Source of the DNA: an uncultured Chloroflexota bacterium
Lineage (GTDB): Bacteria > Chloroflexota > Dehalococcoidia > Lucifugimonadales > UBA826
DNA length: 64,000 bases
Direction: 5' to 3'
Assembly (NCBI GenBank): GCA_913045625.1
Contig: CAJWPE010000001.1
Span: forward strand, 1-64,000
Positions 31,994-43,141 of this stretch are shown here, piece after piece; position 1 is the first letter of the stretch, and each line of letters begins with the position of its first letter. The notes under the pieces are model-generated. The model was not told where the DNA came from and did no database searches. It saw nothing but the letters and a program-made list of their open reading frames with translations. The position numbers and the translations under genes were made by a program.

Positions 31994-32869
31994 ATGAGCA
32001 TATTAGTAGATAAAAACACAAAATTATTAGTTCAAGGAATTACAGGTAAAGAAGGTAGCTATCACGCAGCCAGATCAGCTGAATACGGAGCAAACCTTGT
32101 TGCAGGAGTAACACCTGGAAAAGGCGGACAAAACTTTAACGATTCAGTTCCTATTTTTGACACTGTAAAACAAGCAGTTAAAAATACAAAAGCTGATGCT
32201 TCATTAATTTTTGTTCCACCTGCATTTGCTTCAGACGCAATTGTGGAATCAATAGATGCAGGCATAAAAGTCATAGCTTGCATCACAGAAGGAATACCTG
32301 TTCAAGACAGTATTCAAGTTGTCAGATATTTAAAAGATAAAGATGTTACGTTAATTGGACCAAATTGCCCTGGAATAATTTCGCCAGGGGAAAATTTTAA
32401 AATGGGAATTATGCCTGGTCACATTCACATGGCTGGAAAAACAGGAGTAGTTTCAAGAAGCGGGACACTAACTTATGAAGCAGTAGGTCAACTAACAGAA
32501 TTAGGAATAGGCCAATCTACTTGTGTAGGAATAGGAGGAGACCCAGTATCAGGAGTTACTTTCATAGATATTTTAGAAAAATTTGAAAAAGATCCTGATA
32601 CAGACAGTATCGTCATGATAGGAGAAATTGGAGGAAGCAAAGAGCAAGAAGCAGCAGAATTCATAAAAAATCACGTTAGTAAACCAGTTGCAGCATTAAT
32701 CGTAGGACAAAGTGCCCCACCGGGCAAAAGAATGGGGCACGCTGGTGCAATCATCACAGGATCAGCAGGAAAAGCAGAAGAAAAAATAAAGGCTTTATCT
32801 GCAGCAGGAGTGGCAATTATTCCAGGACCTGCATACATTGGAAAAACACTTCAGGAAGCCCTCGGATAA
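31994..32869 (+). CDS. sucD: Succinyl-CoA synthetase alpha subunit
   Basis: [29 protein letters not shown]. Confidence 0.97.
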   Translation: MSILVDKNTKLLVQGITGKEGSYHAARSAEYGANLVAGVTPGKGGQNFNDSVPIFDTVKQAVKNTKADASLIFVPPAFASDAIVESIDAGIKVIACITEGIPVQDSIQVVRYLKDKDVTLIGPNCPGIISPGENFKMGIMPGHIHMAGKTGVVSRSGTLTYEAVGQLTELGIGQSTCVGIGGDPVSGVTFIDILEKFEKDPDTDSIVMIGEIGGSKEQEAAEFIKNHVSKPVAALIVGQSAPPGKRMGHAGAIITGSAGKAEEKIKALSAAGVAIIPGPAYIGKTLQEALG

Positions 32870-32870
32870 T

Positions 32871-32910
32871 ACGTTTGTTCTAAACTCAAAAAAAACATTA
32901 GAACAAATGT
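32871..32910. terminator. 13-bp hairpin after sucD (candidate terminator or recA regulatory element)
   Basis: ACGTTTGTTCTAA / TTAGAACAAATGT with one G-U pair and a 14-nt loop. Confidence 0.5.
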
Positions 32911-32976
32911 GTTTACTTTTGATTTTTCATATGCTAGTGTGATTAGTAATGAAAATTAAAAAATTGGGAGGCACCA

Positions 32977-34023
32977 ATGAATCAAGATGAAAAAAAGAAA
33001 GCTCTAGACTTAGCAATAAGTCAAATTGATAAACATTTTGGTAAAGGCACTCTAATGAAGTTGGGGGACAGCCAAGATGCAACAGTAGAATCAATACAAA
33101 CAGGCTCACCATCATTAAATGCTGCATTGGGAGTAGGCGGAATACCAAAAGGAAGAGTTACAGAAATATACGGAGCAGAGTCATCAGGTAAGTCAACATT
33201 AACTTATCACATCATGGCATCAGCGCAAAGAGACAATGGAACGGCAGCGTATATAGATGCGGAACACGCTTTAGACCCAAGCTATGCAGGAAAATGTGGG
33301 GTAGACATAGAAAATTTACTCATCAGTCAACCGGACACAGCAGAACAAGCGTTAGAAATATGTGAATATTTAGTAAAAAGCAGTGCAGTAGACGTAGTGG
33401 TAATAGACAGTGTAGCCGCAATGGTTCCGAAAGCCGAATTGGAAGGCGATATGGGAGATTCACATGTGGGCCTACAGGCAAGATTAATGTCACAAGCTCT
33501 AAGAAAATTGACAGCATCAATAAGTAAATCTGGTACAGCAGTAATATTTATAAATCAAATTAGGGAAAAGGTAGGAGTATTTTGGGGAAGCCCAGAAGTA
33601 ACACCTGGAGGCAGAGCTTTAAAGTTTGCAAGTTCAGTAAGAATAGATTTAAGAAGAATAGAATCATTAAAACAGGGAACAGATATTATAGGGAATAGAG
33701 TGAGAGCAAGAGTAGTAAAAAACAAAGTTGCAGCACCATTTAAAACAGCTGAATTTGACATCATGTTTAATGAGGGGATAAGCAAAGAGGGAGATTTATT
33801 AGATTTGGCAGTAGAAAGTGACATAGTTAAGAAAAGTGGAGCATTTTATTCGTTTGGTGAAATACAAATAGGAAGAGGACGACAACAAGCAAAAGTATTT
33901 CTAAAAGAAAATCCAGTATTAACAGATGAAATTGAAGAACTAGTGGAAAGCGCCTTGAGCCCAAACGCATTAAATGATGTGGTCATTCCATCAACTGAAG
34001 AAGATGTAACAATAGATGAATAA
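32977..34023 (+). CDS. recA: Recombinase RecA
   Basis: [43 protein letters not shown]. Confidence 0.98.
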   Translation: MNQDEKKKALDLAISQIDKHFGKGTLMKLGDSQDATVESIQTGSPSLNAALGVGGIPKGRVTEIYGAESSGKSTLTYHIMASAQRDNGTAAYIDAEHALDPSYAGKCGVDIENLLISQPDTAEQALEICEYLVKSSAVDVVVIDSVAAMVPKAELEGDMGDSHVGLQARLMSQALRKLTASISKSGTAVIFINQIREKVGVFWGSPEVTPGGRALKFASSVRIDLRRIESLKQGTDIIGNRVRARVVKNKVAAPFKTAEFDIMFNEGISKEGDLLDLAVESDIVKKSGAFYSFGEIQIGRGRQQAKVFLKENPVLTDEIEELVESALSPNALNDVVIPSTEEDVTIDE

Positions 34024-34495
34024 TGAAGTAGAAATTAAAAGCGATGAAACAAAATCAGCTTTTAAGAAAGCAAATATTTATATGAGTTATAGACCAAGAA
34101 GTGAATCGGAAGTAGAAAATAAACTTTCATTAATGTTCAATAAAAATGTAGTGAATAGTGTAGTGAATAGACTAAAAAAAGAAAAGTTGTTAGATGATTT
34201 GAGATTCGCAAAATTATGGGTAACATCTAGAAATATATCAAATCAAAAAAGTGAAAATTTCATAAGGTATGAGTTAGAACAAAAAGGAATTTCAAACGAA
34301 TATATTAATATTGCATTATCAGAAGTTGATAATAATGAAAACGCATATAAAGCTGGATTCAAAAAAATAAGGTCTTTATCAAATTTGCCTGAAAAAATGA
34401 TAGAGAAAAAATTGGAAGATTTTTTAAAAAGGAAAGGTTTTAACATTTCAACAACTAGAACAGCGATAAAAAAATTAATAGAAGAAAACGTATAA
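34016..34495 (+). CDS. recX: Regulatory protein RecX
   Basis: Overlaps the recA 3' end; [28 protein letters not shown]. Confidence 0.88.
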   Translation: MNNEVEIKSDETKSAFKKANIYMSYRPRSESEVENKLSLMFNKNVVNSVVNRLKKEKLLDDLRFAKLWVTSRNISNQKSENFIRYELEQKGISNEYINIALSEVDNNENAYKAGFKKIRSLSNLPEKMIEKKLEDFLKRKGFNISTTRTAIKKLIEENV

Positions 34496-34551
34496 ATTTT
34501 TAAGTCATGGTATCTTATAAGACAAAATGCTTGTAGGAGAACCCCAAAAAA

Positions 34552-35850
34552 ATGGACGGAGACTTATTACGAATAATTCTCATTGGTATATTTTTGATTT
34601 TATCTGCTTTCTTTTCGAGCTCTGAAGCTGCATTTTTATCCTTGCAAAAAACTCGATTATCTTATCTGGTCAGTAATAATGTACCAGGGGCTAAAAGAAT
34701 TTCAGAAATGGTAAATAACACAGAAAGGCTTTTATCAACAATTTTGTTAGGTAACAATCTTGTAAATGTAGCATTGAGTGCATTGATTACAGCTTTATGT
34801 GTAGATTTAATGGAAGACAGTAGTGCATTAGCCATACCTGTTGCAATAGGAATTGGAACGGTACTACTTTTAATATTTGGTGAAATAATTCCAAAAAGTA
34901 TTGCAGTAAAAAATGCTGAAAAAACATCTTTTTTATTTGCAAAACCTCTTAAAATTTTTGAAACATCACTATATCCAATTACTATATTGCTTCAATGGTT
35001 ATCTAAAATTACGCAATATGTGTTTGGTCAAGATAAGGAAAACGAAGAAGGTGTCACAGAAGGAGAAATTTTATCATTAATTGATTTAGGTGAAGCAGAG
35101 GGTACTGTTGAAGCAACAGAGGCTGAAATGGTAGAAAATGTCTTTAAATTTAGTGATATTCAAGTCAAAGAAGTGATGACACCGAGAATAGAAATTATTT
35201 CAATAGAAAAAGGTGCTACCCTTTCGAATTTTTTAAAAATTTACCAATCAAATTCTCACACTAGATTTCCAGTACACAAAGAAAATAATGAAAACATAAT
35301 TGGCATAATATCAACAAAAGATGTTTTGAGAGTTTTATCATTAGAAGAAATCAATTTTGATGACTCAGTAACTGAAATTATTAGAGACGCATATTTCGTT
35401 CCGGAAACCAAGTTAGCATCAGACTTATTTGAAGAATTACGTTTAACAGGTAATCAAATGGCTATCTGTTTAGATGAATATGGAGGAATTGCAGGACTAG
35501 TAACATTAAAAAGATTGACTGAGGCCATCGTTGGAAAAGTTGCGGAAGAAGGTCAGTCATTAGAAGAAGAATATGAAAGTATTAGCCATAACAGCTTCCA
35601 AATTGAGGGAGGTATGGATATAAATGAAGTTAACTCACAATTAAATTTAAATCTACCAGATGGAGAATATGAAACTATTGCCGGTTTTGTATTGTCAACT
35701 CTTGGCGAAATACCTAGTACAGGAGATAAATTTATATTTGAGAATTTAACATTCGAAATTATAAGCATGGATCAACTAAGAATCGATTCAATATTGATTA
35801 CAAGATCCCCTATCACAAATTTTATATCTGAAAATCAATCAAATAATTAA
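34552..35850 (+). CDS. Hemolysin/CNNM family transporter (DUF21 + CBS pair + CorC domain)
   Basis: AFFSSSEAAFLSLQKTRL; VKEVMTPR; LDEYGGIAGLVT. Confidence 0.93.
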   Translation: MDGDLLRIILIGIFLILSAFFSSSEAAFLSLQKTRLSYLVSNNVPGAKRISEMVNNTERLLSTILLGNNLVNVALSALITALCVDLMEDSSALAIPVAIGIGTVLLLIFGEIIPKSIAVKNAEKTSFLFAKPLKIFETSLYPITILLQWLSKITQYVFGQDKENEEGVTEGEILSLIDLGEAEGTVEATEAEMVENVFKFSDIQVKEVMTPRIEIISIEKGATLSNFLKIYQSNSHTRFPVHKENNENIIGIISTKDVLRVLSLEEINFDDSVTEIIRDAYFVPETKLASDLFEELRLTGNQMAICLDEYGGIAGLVTLKRLTEAIVGKVAEEGQSLEEEYESISHNSFQIEGGMDINEVNSQLNLNLPDGEYETIAGFVLSTLGEIPSTGDKFIFENLTFEIISMDQLRIDSILITRSPITNFISENQSNN

Positions 35851-35855
35851 TTTAT

Positions 35856-37289
35856 ATGTCCACAATCAATTCAAAATTCGATTTAAATAAGACTATTTCT
35901 AAATCTATAGAATCAAACAATTTAAATAAATTCAGAATTCTTGTAGGAGTTTCAGGGGGACCAGATTCTATAGCGTTGCTATATTCATTAAACGATATTA
36001 AAAACAAATATGACCTTTCAATTTTTGGTGCTCATTTAAATCATGGAATCAGATCAACTGATTCTGACAATGATCAACAATTTGTTGAAAAAAAATTTCG
36101 AGAATTGAAAATTCCTTTCCTTACAAAAAAAGTAAATCTAAAAAACATTACCCCAAAAAAATCGTCTTCATTAGAAAATATTGCTAGAATTGAACGGCAC
36201 AAATTTCTCTTTGATGCATCGAATCATTTTAATACTGATTTGGTCGCATTGGGACATCATATAGATGATCAAGCAGAAACTATAATGCTACACATTATTA
36301 GAGGTTCAGGATTAGAGGGGATTAAGGGGATGACTGAAATCTCCACAAGAGAAATTTACAATCAAGGAATCAACATTTACAGACCTCTTTTGAGTACTTC
36401 TCGTCTAGATATTTTAAAATATCTTTCTGAAAAAAATATCGATTTTCATACAGATGTTTCGAATTATTCTACAAAATATACTAGAAATTCTATTAGACAT
36501 TCTTTAATGCCTGAACTGGAAGCTTACAATCCAGAAATTAAGAAAAGTTTATACAGATTAAGTGAATCAGTAAAATACGATTTAAATTTCTTAGAGGAAT
36601 TTTCAAAAAATCAATTTAATGAAATTTCAGAAATTTCCCCCAATCAAATCATCTTCAAAACAGAAAAGTTACTAGAACTTTCTCCCTCTATTTTATTTAG
36701 AGTAATTAAACATTCATTTACTCAACTAACTGAGAATCAACAAGATATAGAAATGATTCATTTCAAAATGGTTGTAAGTTTAATTAAAGGTGAAACAGGG
36801 AAAAAAATACAATTACCAAAAAACCTAACAGTAATGAAACATTACGATCAGTTAATAGTTACCACAAATAAAAATACTGATTGTATACTTCCTGAAATAG
36901 ATAAAATATTTAGCCTAAATATCCCTGGCACAACTTTTATAAATGATTGGGAAATCACTACAACTTCACAAACAAAACCTTTCAACTACGAAAATATAGA
37001 TACAAATATAGCCTGGATAAAATATAATTCTAATAACAATCGTCTATATGTAAGAAAGCGCAAAAAAGGTGATAAATTTTTACCTTCTGGCATGACTAAC
37101 AATAAAAAAATTCAAGATTACATGGTTGACCAAAAAATTCCTCAATATTTAAGAGATCGAATACCTTTATTAGTAAATGAAAAAGATGAAATTTTATGGA
37201 TTGTAGGGTGGCGTACCTCAGAATTAGCAAAAACACATTGTGAACAAAAAGCTTTGAAAATTAACTTTCAATTACATACAAACAACTAA
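35856..37289 (+). CDS. tilS: tRNA(Ile)-lysidine synthase
   Basis: VGVSGGPDSIALLYSL; ALGHHIDDQAETIMLHIIRGSGLEGIKGM. Confidence 0.95.
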   Translation: MSTINSKFDLNKTISKSIESNNLNKFRILVGVSGGPDSIALLYSLNDIKNKYDLSIFGAHLNHGIRSTDSDNDQQFVEKKFRELKIPFLTKKVNLKNITPKKSSSLENIARIERHKFLFDASNHFNTDLVALGHHIDDQAETIMLHIIRGSGLEGIKGMTEISTREIYNQGINIYRPLLSTSRLDILKYLSEKNIDFHTDVSNYSTKYTRNSIRHSLMPELEAYNPEIKKSLYRLSESVKYDLNFLEEFSKNQFNEISEISPNQIIFKTEKLLELSPSILFRVIKHSFTQLTENQQDIEMIHFKMVVSLIKGETGKKIQLPKNLTVMKHYDQLIVTTNKNTDCILPEIDKIFSLNIPGTTFINDWEITTTSQTKPFNYENIDTNIAWIKYNSNNNRLYVRKRKKGDKFLPSGMTNNKKIQDYMVDQKIPQYLRDRIPLLVNEKDEILWIVGWRTSELAKTHCEQKALKINFQLHTNN

Positions 37290-38194
37290 TGGAAATGATG
37301 GAATCAAATTTTAAACAAAAATTAACTAAAAAAGAATTTGTCATTACTATGGAAGTGAGCCCACCTGATGAATTTGATTTAAAATCATTTTTCCCAAAAT
37401 TTGACTTCATAAAAACAAAAAGAATTGACGCCTTAAATGTAACAGACACCGCTAGAGCGCAAGGAAGAATGAGTCCTTTAGCTATTTCATCATTAATTCA
37501 AAATGAATTTCATATCGAAACAATTATGCACATTGCAGTGAGGCATAGAAATTTACTATCTCTTCATTCAGATTTGATGGGAGCCCATGCTTTAGGAATT
37601 AAAAATATTTTCTCAGTGATGGGAGACAAACCCAAAAAAAATTCTCCATTTATTAATTCAACATTTTCAGATTTAACACCCAATACTAGTTTAAAATTGA
37701 TGAAAAATTTTAATAATGGACTATCAATTAATGGCACAAAATTAAAATCAGCATCTAATTTTTATAAAGGTGCTGCATTTAATCCATCCACAAAAAATCT
37801 AGAAAAAGAAATGCAAAACCTTAAGCTAAAAGTTGAATCAGGTGCAGATTTTCTGCTTACTCAGCCTTTTTATTCGGCAAAACCATTACTAGATATTTTG
37901 AACGAAATTGGAGAATTTCCAATACCTTTAATCATAGGAGTTTTACCTTTAAGAAGTATTAAAAATGCTGAATTTTTACAAAAAAATGTTCCGGGTATCA
38001 ATATAGATAATAAAACTATGAGTTTAATGGAATCGTCAAAATCTCCAATAAAAACGGGCATGGAAATCAGCTCTAGCCTAGTTAATCAACTCAAAGGAAA
38101 AATTTCTGGAATGTATTACATCCCCCCATTCAATAACTATAAATCAATTTTAGATTTAATAGAAAGATTAGAAATTCCCGTTTCTTTTCAATAA
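37289..38194 (+). CDS. Methylenetetrahydrofolate reductase family protein
   Basis: FVITMEVSPPDEFD; GADFLLTQPFY; GVLPLRS. Confidence 0.85.
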   Translation: MEMMESNFKQKLTKKEFVITMEVSPPDEFDLKSFFPKFDFIKTKRIDALNVTDTARAQGRMSPLAISSLIQNEFHIETIMHIAVRHRNLLSLHSDLMGAHALGIKNIFSVMGDKPKKNSPFINSTFSDLTPNTSLKLMKNFNNGLSINGTKLKSASNFYKGAAFNPSTKNLEKEMQNLKLKVESGADFLLTQPFYSAKPLLDILNEIGEFPIPLIIGVLPLRSIKNAEFLQKNVPGINIDNKTMSLMESSKSPIKTGMEISSSLVNQLKGKISGMYYIPPFNNYKSILDLIERLEIPVSFQ

Positions 38195-39742
38195 CCACCA
38201 TTCTAAACTATCCGATAAAGCTATCCAGCTAGCCTCAATAATATTTTCAGAAGAGCCAACTGTCGTCCAAGTTTGCTCTCCATCAGTTGATTCAATTAAC
38301 ACTCTTACAATGGAACCCGTACCAGATTGTTGATCTACTACACGAACTTTATAATCATTTAATCGAACATTACTAATTTCAGGATAAAATTCTAATAAAG
38401 CTTTTCGAAGAGCATTGTCTAAAGCATTAACTGGACCATCACCAGCAGAAGCAGTATGCATTTGTCTACCATCTACTTCAACTTTAACCATAACTTGAGA
38501 AGAAATATTCAATATAGCCTCATTTTTCTTTTCAATAATTGTCATAAAATCTACTAAATTAAAAGGTGACGAATATTTTGGTAATGTTCTCAATACCAAT
38601 AATTCAAATGATGCCTCAGCACCTTCATATTGATAACCCTGACTCTCTTTTTCTTTGATAATTGTCAATAATTCTGTAGCTTTTGACGGTTCGATATTAA
38701 TACCAAGGCTTTCTTCAGTTTTCCATAAAATATTGCTTTTACCAGACAATTCAGAAACTAAAACTCTTTTCTCATTACCAACAGTTTGAGGTGAAACATG
38801 CTGATAACTATCTTCAACTTTTTGTACAGCGGAAGCATGTAAGCCACCTTTGTGTGCAAAAGCAGTTGATCCAACAAAAGGTTGATTAGATATAGGTGGC
38901 ATATTAGCAATTTCAGCTACATAACGTGAAATTTCTGATAACTTTTGAAGCTGTTGATCAGAAATACAATTAATATTTTTTTTTAATTTCAAATTCGCAA
39001 TTAATGAAATTAAATTCGCATTTCCACATCTTTCTCCATAACCATTAATAGTTCCTTGAACTTGAATAGCTCCACAATCTAGAGCAACCAAAGACGATGC
39101 GACTGCCATATCAGTATCATTGTGAGTATGAATTCCCAAATGGACATCAAATTGATCAGAAATCAAAGAAATGATAGAAGCAATTTCACTGGGAATTGCA
39201 CCACCATTCGTATCACACAGAACTATACACTCTGCTCCAGCTTGAGCGGCTACTGAAATTACATCCATTGCGTATTCAGGATTTTTCTTATAGCCATCAA
39301 AAAAATGTTCGGCATCAAAAAAAACTCTTTTATTATTTTGGCGTAAAAATTCTATTGAATCTTTAATCATTGATAAATTTTCTTCTAAAGTTGTTTCCAA
39401 AATTTCAGTCACATGCAAATCCCAACTTTTACCAACTAACGTAATAACTGAAACTTGAGAATCTAATAAACTTTGAATCTGAGGATCGTCTTTGACATTA
39501 ATTCCTGCACGTCGAGTAGAACCAAAAGCAGTCAATGTTGAATTGTTCAAATTGACCTCTTGGGCTGCTTTAAAAAACTCAGCGTCTTTAGGATTTGAAC
39601 CAGGCCAACCTCCTTCAACAAAATGCACTCCTAACTCATCCAATTTTTTTAGAATATTAATTTTATCTTCTACAGAAAATGATATGCCCTCATATTGAGC
39701 GCCATCTCTTAAAGTAGTGTCATAAAGTTGAATTACAGACAT
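38168..39742 (-). CDS. cimA: (R)-citramalate synthase
   Basis: LYDTTLRDGAQYEGISFSVEDK; GIHTHNDTDMAVASSL; C-terminal regulatory domain. Confidence 0.94.
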   Translation of the reverse strand: MSVIQLYDTTLRDGAQYEGISFSVEDKINILKKLDELGVHFVEGGWPGSNPKDAEFFKAAQEVNLNNSTLTAFGSTRRAGINVKDDPQIQSLLDSQVSVITLVGKSWDLHVTEILETTLEENLSMIKDSIEFLRQNNKRVFFDAEHFFDGYKKNPEYAMDVISVAAQAGAECIVLCDTNGGAIPSEIASIISLISDQFDVHLGIHTHNDTDMAVASSLVALDCGAIQVQGTINGYGERCGNANLISLIANLKLKKNINCISDQQLQKLSEISRYVAEIANMPPISNQPFVGSTAFAHKGGLHASAVQKVEDSYQHVSPQTVGNEKRVLVSELSGKSNILWKTEESLGINIEPSKATELLTIIKEKESQGYQYEGAEASFELLVLRTLPKYSSPFNLVDFMTIIEKKNEAILNISSQVMVKVEVDGRQMHTASAGDGPVNALDNALRKALLEFYPEISNVRLNDYKVRVVDQQSGTGSIVRVLIESTDGEQTWTTVGSSENIIEASWIALSDSLEWWLLKRNGNF

Positions 39743-39754
39743 TAAAAATCCTTG

Positions 39755-40780
39755 TTAAATTAATCTTTCAAGTCTAGGACCATCTAATCTACCAGGTAAC
39801 CTACCTCTTTTAGAAACTACTTTATCTTCAATTTCTAATAAATCTGCACGAACATCGTTAGGAGCGGCACTTGAAATATAATTACCAACCAAATATCCCT
39901 GTACCGGTATATTTAAATCAGTAAAATTCTGGATTTTCTCAGGATTAAATCCTCCACTGACATAAATTTCTACGTGTTTGAAATTCATTTGGTCAAGCCT
40001 ATTTCTTACTTCTAGGACCATAGTGGGTGTAACCCCACCTCTTTCTAAAGGAGTATCTAAGCGAACACCACGTAATTTATCTCTTAATACTTCGGCTACA
40101 TTCAATGATTCTTCTGCTTCATCATGAAAAGTATCTACCACCACAATTCTTTGAACTTCAATTCCCAAATGTTTATCAAACGCAACTGCTGCATCAACTG
40201 TATTTCCAAAAATTAAAGGTAAACTATGAGGCATATTTCCCACTGGAGATCTGCCTGCGGTTTTTGAACCTAAATTAGTCGAAACGGAAGAACATCCCCC
40301 TATAACTGAAGCATAATCTAAAAGATGAGCTACATTGGGGTGTATGTGACGAGCACCATGCGAAATAACAGTCGAGTTATTACCTGCAGCATCAACGCAC
40401 TCTTTTGCTGCAGTAGCCCAACCTATACAGGACGATAAAATTCCACAAATACTGGTTTCATACAAAGCTACAGAAGCATAATTACAAATAATTCTCAAAA
40501 TTGGTTCGCCTGATTTAAATTCCTCACCTTCCTCTAATCCCCAAACCTCAACTTCAGAATCAGAATAATTTTCATTTTCAGAACTAGGCAAAACATTAGA
40601 CAGTAAAGATTTGACTTCCTCAATGCCACATAAAATCCCATCACGAGAAGCAGAAAAATCTAATAAAACTTTAGGATTTACTGATTCTAGGCGCATAATC
40701 TCCTTGGTCCAATGCAAATAAGTATCTGCAGGATCACCCTTGATGACAGAAGGCCGTATTTCAAAAGGAGGTGTAGTCAT
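39755..40780 (-). CDS. pncB: Nicotinate phosphoribosyltransferase
   Basis: VEVWGLEEGEEF, GARHIHPNVA, VDTFHDEAEE, VSGGFNPEKI. Confidence 0.87.
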   Translation of the reverse strand: MTTPPFEIRPSVIKGDPADTYLHWTKEIMRLESVNPKVLLDFSASRDGILCGIEEVKSLLSNVLPSSENENYSDSEVEVWGLEEGEEFKSGEPILRIICNYASVALYETSICGILSSCIGWATAAKECVDAAGNNSTVISHGARHIHPNVAHLLDYASVIGGCSSVSTNLGSKTAGRSPVGNMPHSLPLIFGNTVDAAVAFDKHLGIEVQRIVVVDTFHDEAEESLNVAEVLRDKLRGVRLDTPLERGGVTPTMVLEVRNRLDQMNFKHVEIYVSGGFNPEKIQNFTDLNIPVQGYLVGNYISSAAPNDVRADLLEIEDKVVSKRGRLPGRLDGPRLERLI

Positions 40781-40845
40781 AAATTTATAAAATCCTATAA
40801 AAATCCTAGATAGACATTTTACTCTCAGGATATATTAGGTGCAAT

Positions 40846-41601
40846 CTAATCAAATTTTCTTAATGCATTTTTAACAAAATTAAGTCCACCAAACCTCATT
40901 CTTATTAATCCCTTAATATCTTTCCATGCAGTCGAAATTATTTTTACACTAGTATTAGGGTCGTCTGTCCATAAAACAGGAAATTCTTTAACTTTGTAAT
41001 TTGTTTTTTCAGCCACAATTAATAACTCCGTATCAAAGAACCACCCAGTGTCGTGAATATAAGGTAAAAGTACATCAGCAGCTTCTCTTGAAATTACTTT
41101 AAATCCACATTGTGCATCTTTAAATGAAACAAAAAACATAGTACGAAACAAAAAACTATAACATCTAGAAATCAAACCTCTTTTAAAACTTCTTCCAATT
41201 ACTTGTGAAGATTTAATTAGCCTAGACCCTATAGCAATTGAACAACTTTGATTTTTAACACTGTCCAAAAGTAGTGGTAAAAAAGTTAAATCTGTAGACA
41301 AATCAATATCCATATATGACATTAAATCGCTATCACTAGAAAACCAAACAGTTTTTAATGCTCTGCCTCTACCTTTTTGATCTAATCTAAAATAATTAAC
41401 ATTTTTAAATTCAGAAGATAATTTTTGTACAATTTGAGGAGTGAAGTCTGTAGAACCATTATCAGCAACTATTATTTTCCATTGATAATTAATTAAAAAT
41501 TCTTCAGAAAAAGTCACCAATTTTCTTATAGAAGACTCTATAGTCTTTTCTTCATCTAAAACAGGAAGAACTATATCTAAAGAAGTGTAATTATTGTCCA
41601 T
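40846..41601 (-). CDS. Family 2 glycosyltransferase (dolichyl-phosphate hexosyltransferase-like)
   Basis: VLPVLDEEKTIESSI; VADNGSTDFTPQI; YMDIDLSTDL; DAQCGFKVISR. Confidence 0.9.
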   Translation of the reverse strand: MDNNYTSLDIVLPVLDEEKTIESSIRKLVTFSEEFLINYQWKIIVADNGSTDFTPQIVQKLSSEFKNVNYFRLDQKGRGRALKTVWFSSDSDLMSYMDIDLSTDLTFLPLLLDSVKNQSCSIAIGSRLIKSSQVIGRSFKRGLISRCYSFLFRTMFFVSFKDAQCGFKVISREAADVLLPYIHDTGWFFDTELLIVAEKTNYKVKEFPVLWTDDPNTSVKIISTAWKDIKGLIRMRFGGLNFVKNALRKFD

Positions 41602-41603
41602 AT

Positions 41604-43127
41604 TTAATGTGTAAAGTGTCTAGTACCAGTGAATAACATTGCCATGTCAAATTCATTGACTGAATTAATCACATCTTCATCTCTAATTGAGCCACCTGGT
41701 TGTATAATCGCCTTGACTCCACCTTCGTGTGCCATTTCTATATTATCGGCGAAAGGCATAAATGCATCAGATGCCAAACAAGAGCCCAAAGATTTTACTC
41801 CAGCTATTCGAAGAGCCAAGTGAATACTAACAACCCTATTTGGTTGACCTGCTCCCATACCTGTTAAACTATCATCTTTCGCCAAAACTATTGAATTCGA
41901 TTTAATATGTTTTAAACACTTCCAAGCAAAAGTTAAATCTTTAAATTCTTTTTCAGTAGGTTTTCGTTTAGACACAATAGTCCAGAGTGAAGGATCTTCA
42001 ATCAATTCATTGTTTGATTGAACTAAATAACCTCCAGAAACTGTTCTAACGTTGATTTCAGAGTTAATCCCTTGAGATTTCTCTGAAATTAAAATTCTAG
42101 TCCTTTTTCTTTTTTGTAAAACTTCCATAGCTTCATCAGAAAAAGATGGTGCAACTATTATGTCGAAAAGTATTCCTTTCATGGCATTTACAGTATCTAA
42201 TTCAACGATATTATTAAAACCAACAATTCCACCATAAGCAGATACTGAGTCTCCATCAAATGCTTTTTTAAATGCCTCAGATTGTTTCAAATCCAATGCA
42301 ATTCCACATGGATTTGTATGTTTAACTATTACGCATGCATTTTGGTCAAAAGAATTTACAGTAGTCCATGCAGCATCTGCATCCAAATAATTAGTGTAAG
42401 ACATAGGCATACCATGGACTTGGCGAGAATTAACTATTCCACCTGTTCCTAATAAATTAGAGTACACAGCTCCTGTTTGATGAGGGTTTTCTCCATACCT
42501 AAGATTCTCAATTTTATTCAATCCAATAGAAATTTCAGATGGTGACAAAATAGATTCATCATTCAGCCAATTTGATATAGCTGTGTCATATACAGCAACG
42601 TGCTGGAAAGCTTTTCTGGCCAATTTCTTCCTTTCCTCAATAGAAAAATTGCCCCCTGAATCAATTCGTTCTGATATCCAGTTATAATCACTCGGATCTA
42701 CAATTACTACTACATTGGGGAAATTTTTTGCTGCCGCTCTTAAAAGAGTAGGACCGCCAATATCAATATTCTCCAAAGCTGTTTCAAGAGTTACATCATC
42801 CTTTTTTACAGTTTCAATAAAAGGATATAGATTAACGATAACAAAATCGATTGTTTCTATATTAAGTTCTCTAATGGTATTCATCTGAGATTCATCTTCT
42901 CTTTTAGCAAGAATACCTGCGTGGATATTAGGATGGAGAGTTTTAACTCTACCTCCTAGAATTTCAGGAAATGCAGTGAAATCTGATACCTGAATCGGGT
43001 TGAATCCAAAATCTTTAAGGTTTTGATATGTACCACCCGTGCTAATAATGTTAGCTTGTTGATTTGATAAAGAATTTGCTAACAAATCTATTCGGGTTTT
43101 ATCACTTACACTTATTATTGCATTCAT
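41604..43127 (-). CDS. purH: Bifunctional AICAR formyltransferase/IMP cyclohydrolase
   Basis: ISTGGTYQNL; GGRVKTLHPNIHAGIL; VKHTNPCGIAL. Confidence 0.97.
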   Translation of the reverse strand: MNAIISVSDKTRIDLLANSLSNQQANIISTGGTYQNLKDFGFNPIQVSDFTAFPEILGGRVKTLHPNIHAGILAKREDESQMNTIRELNIETIDFVIVNLYPFIETVKKDDVTLETALENIDIGGPTLLRAAAKNFPNVVVIVDPSDYNWISERIDSGGNFSIEERKKLARKAFQHVAVYDTAISNWLNDESILSPSEISIGLNKIENLRYGENPHQTGAVYSNLLGTGGIVNSRQVHGMPMSYTNYLDADAAWTTVNSFDQNACVIVKHTNPCGIALDLKQSEAFKKAFDGDSVSAYGGIVGFNNIVELDTVNAMKGILFDIIVAPSFSDEAMEVLQKRKRTRILISEKSQGINSEINVRTVSGGYLVQSNNELIEDPSLWTIVSKRKPTEKEFKDLTFAWKCLKHIKSNSIVLAKDDSLTGMGAGQPNRVVSIHLALRIAGVKSLGSCLASDAFMPFADNIEMAHEGGVKAIIQPGGSIRDEDVINSVNEFDMAMLFTGTRHFTH

Positions 43128-43141
43128 TTTTCACTCTAATT

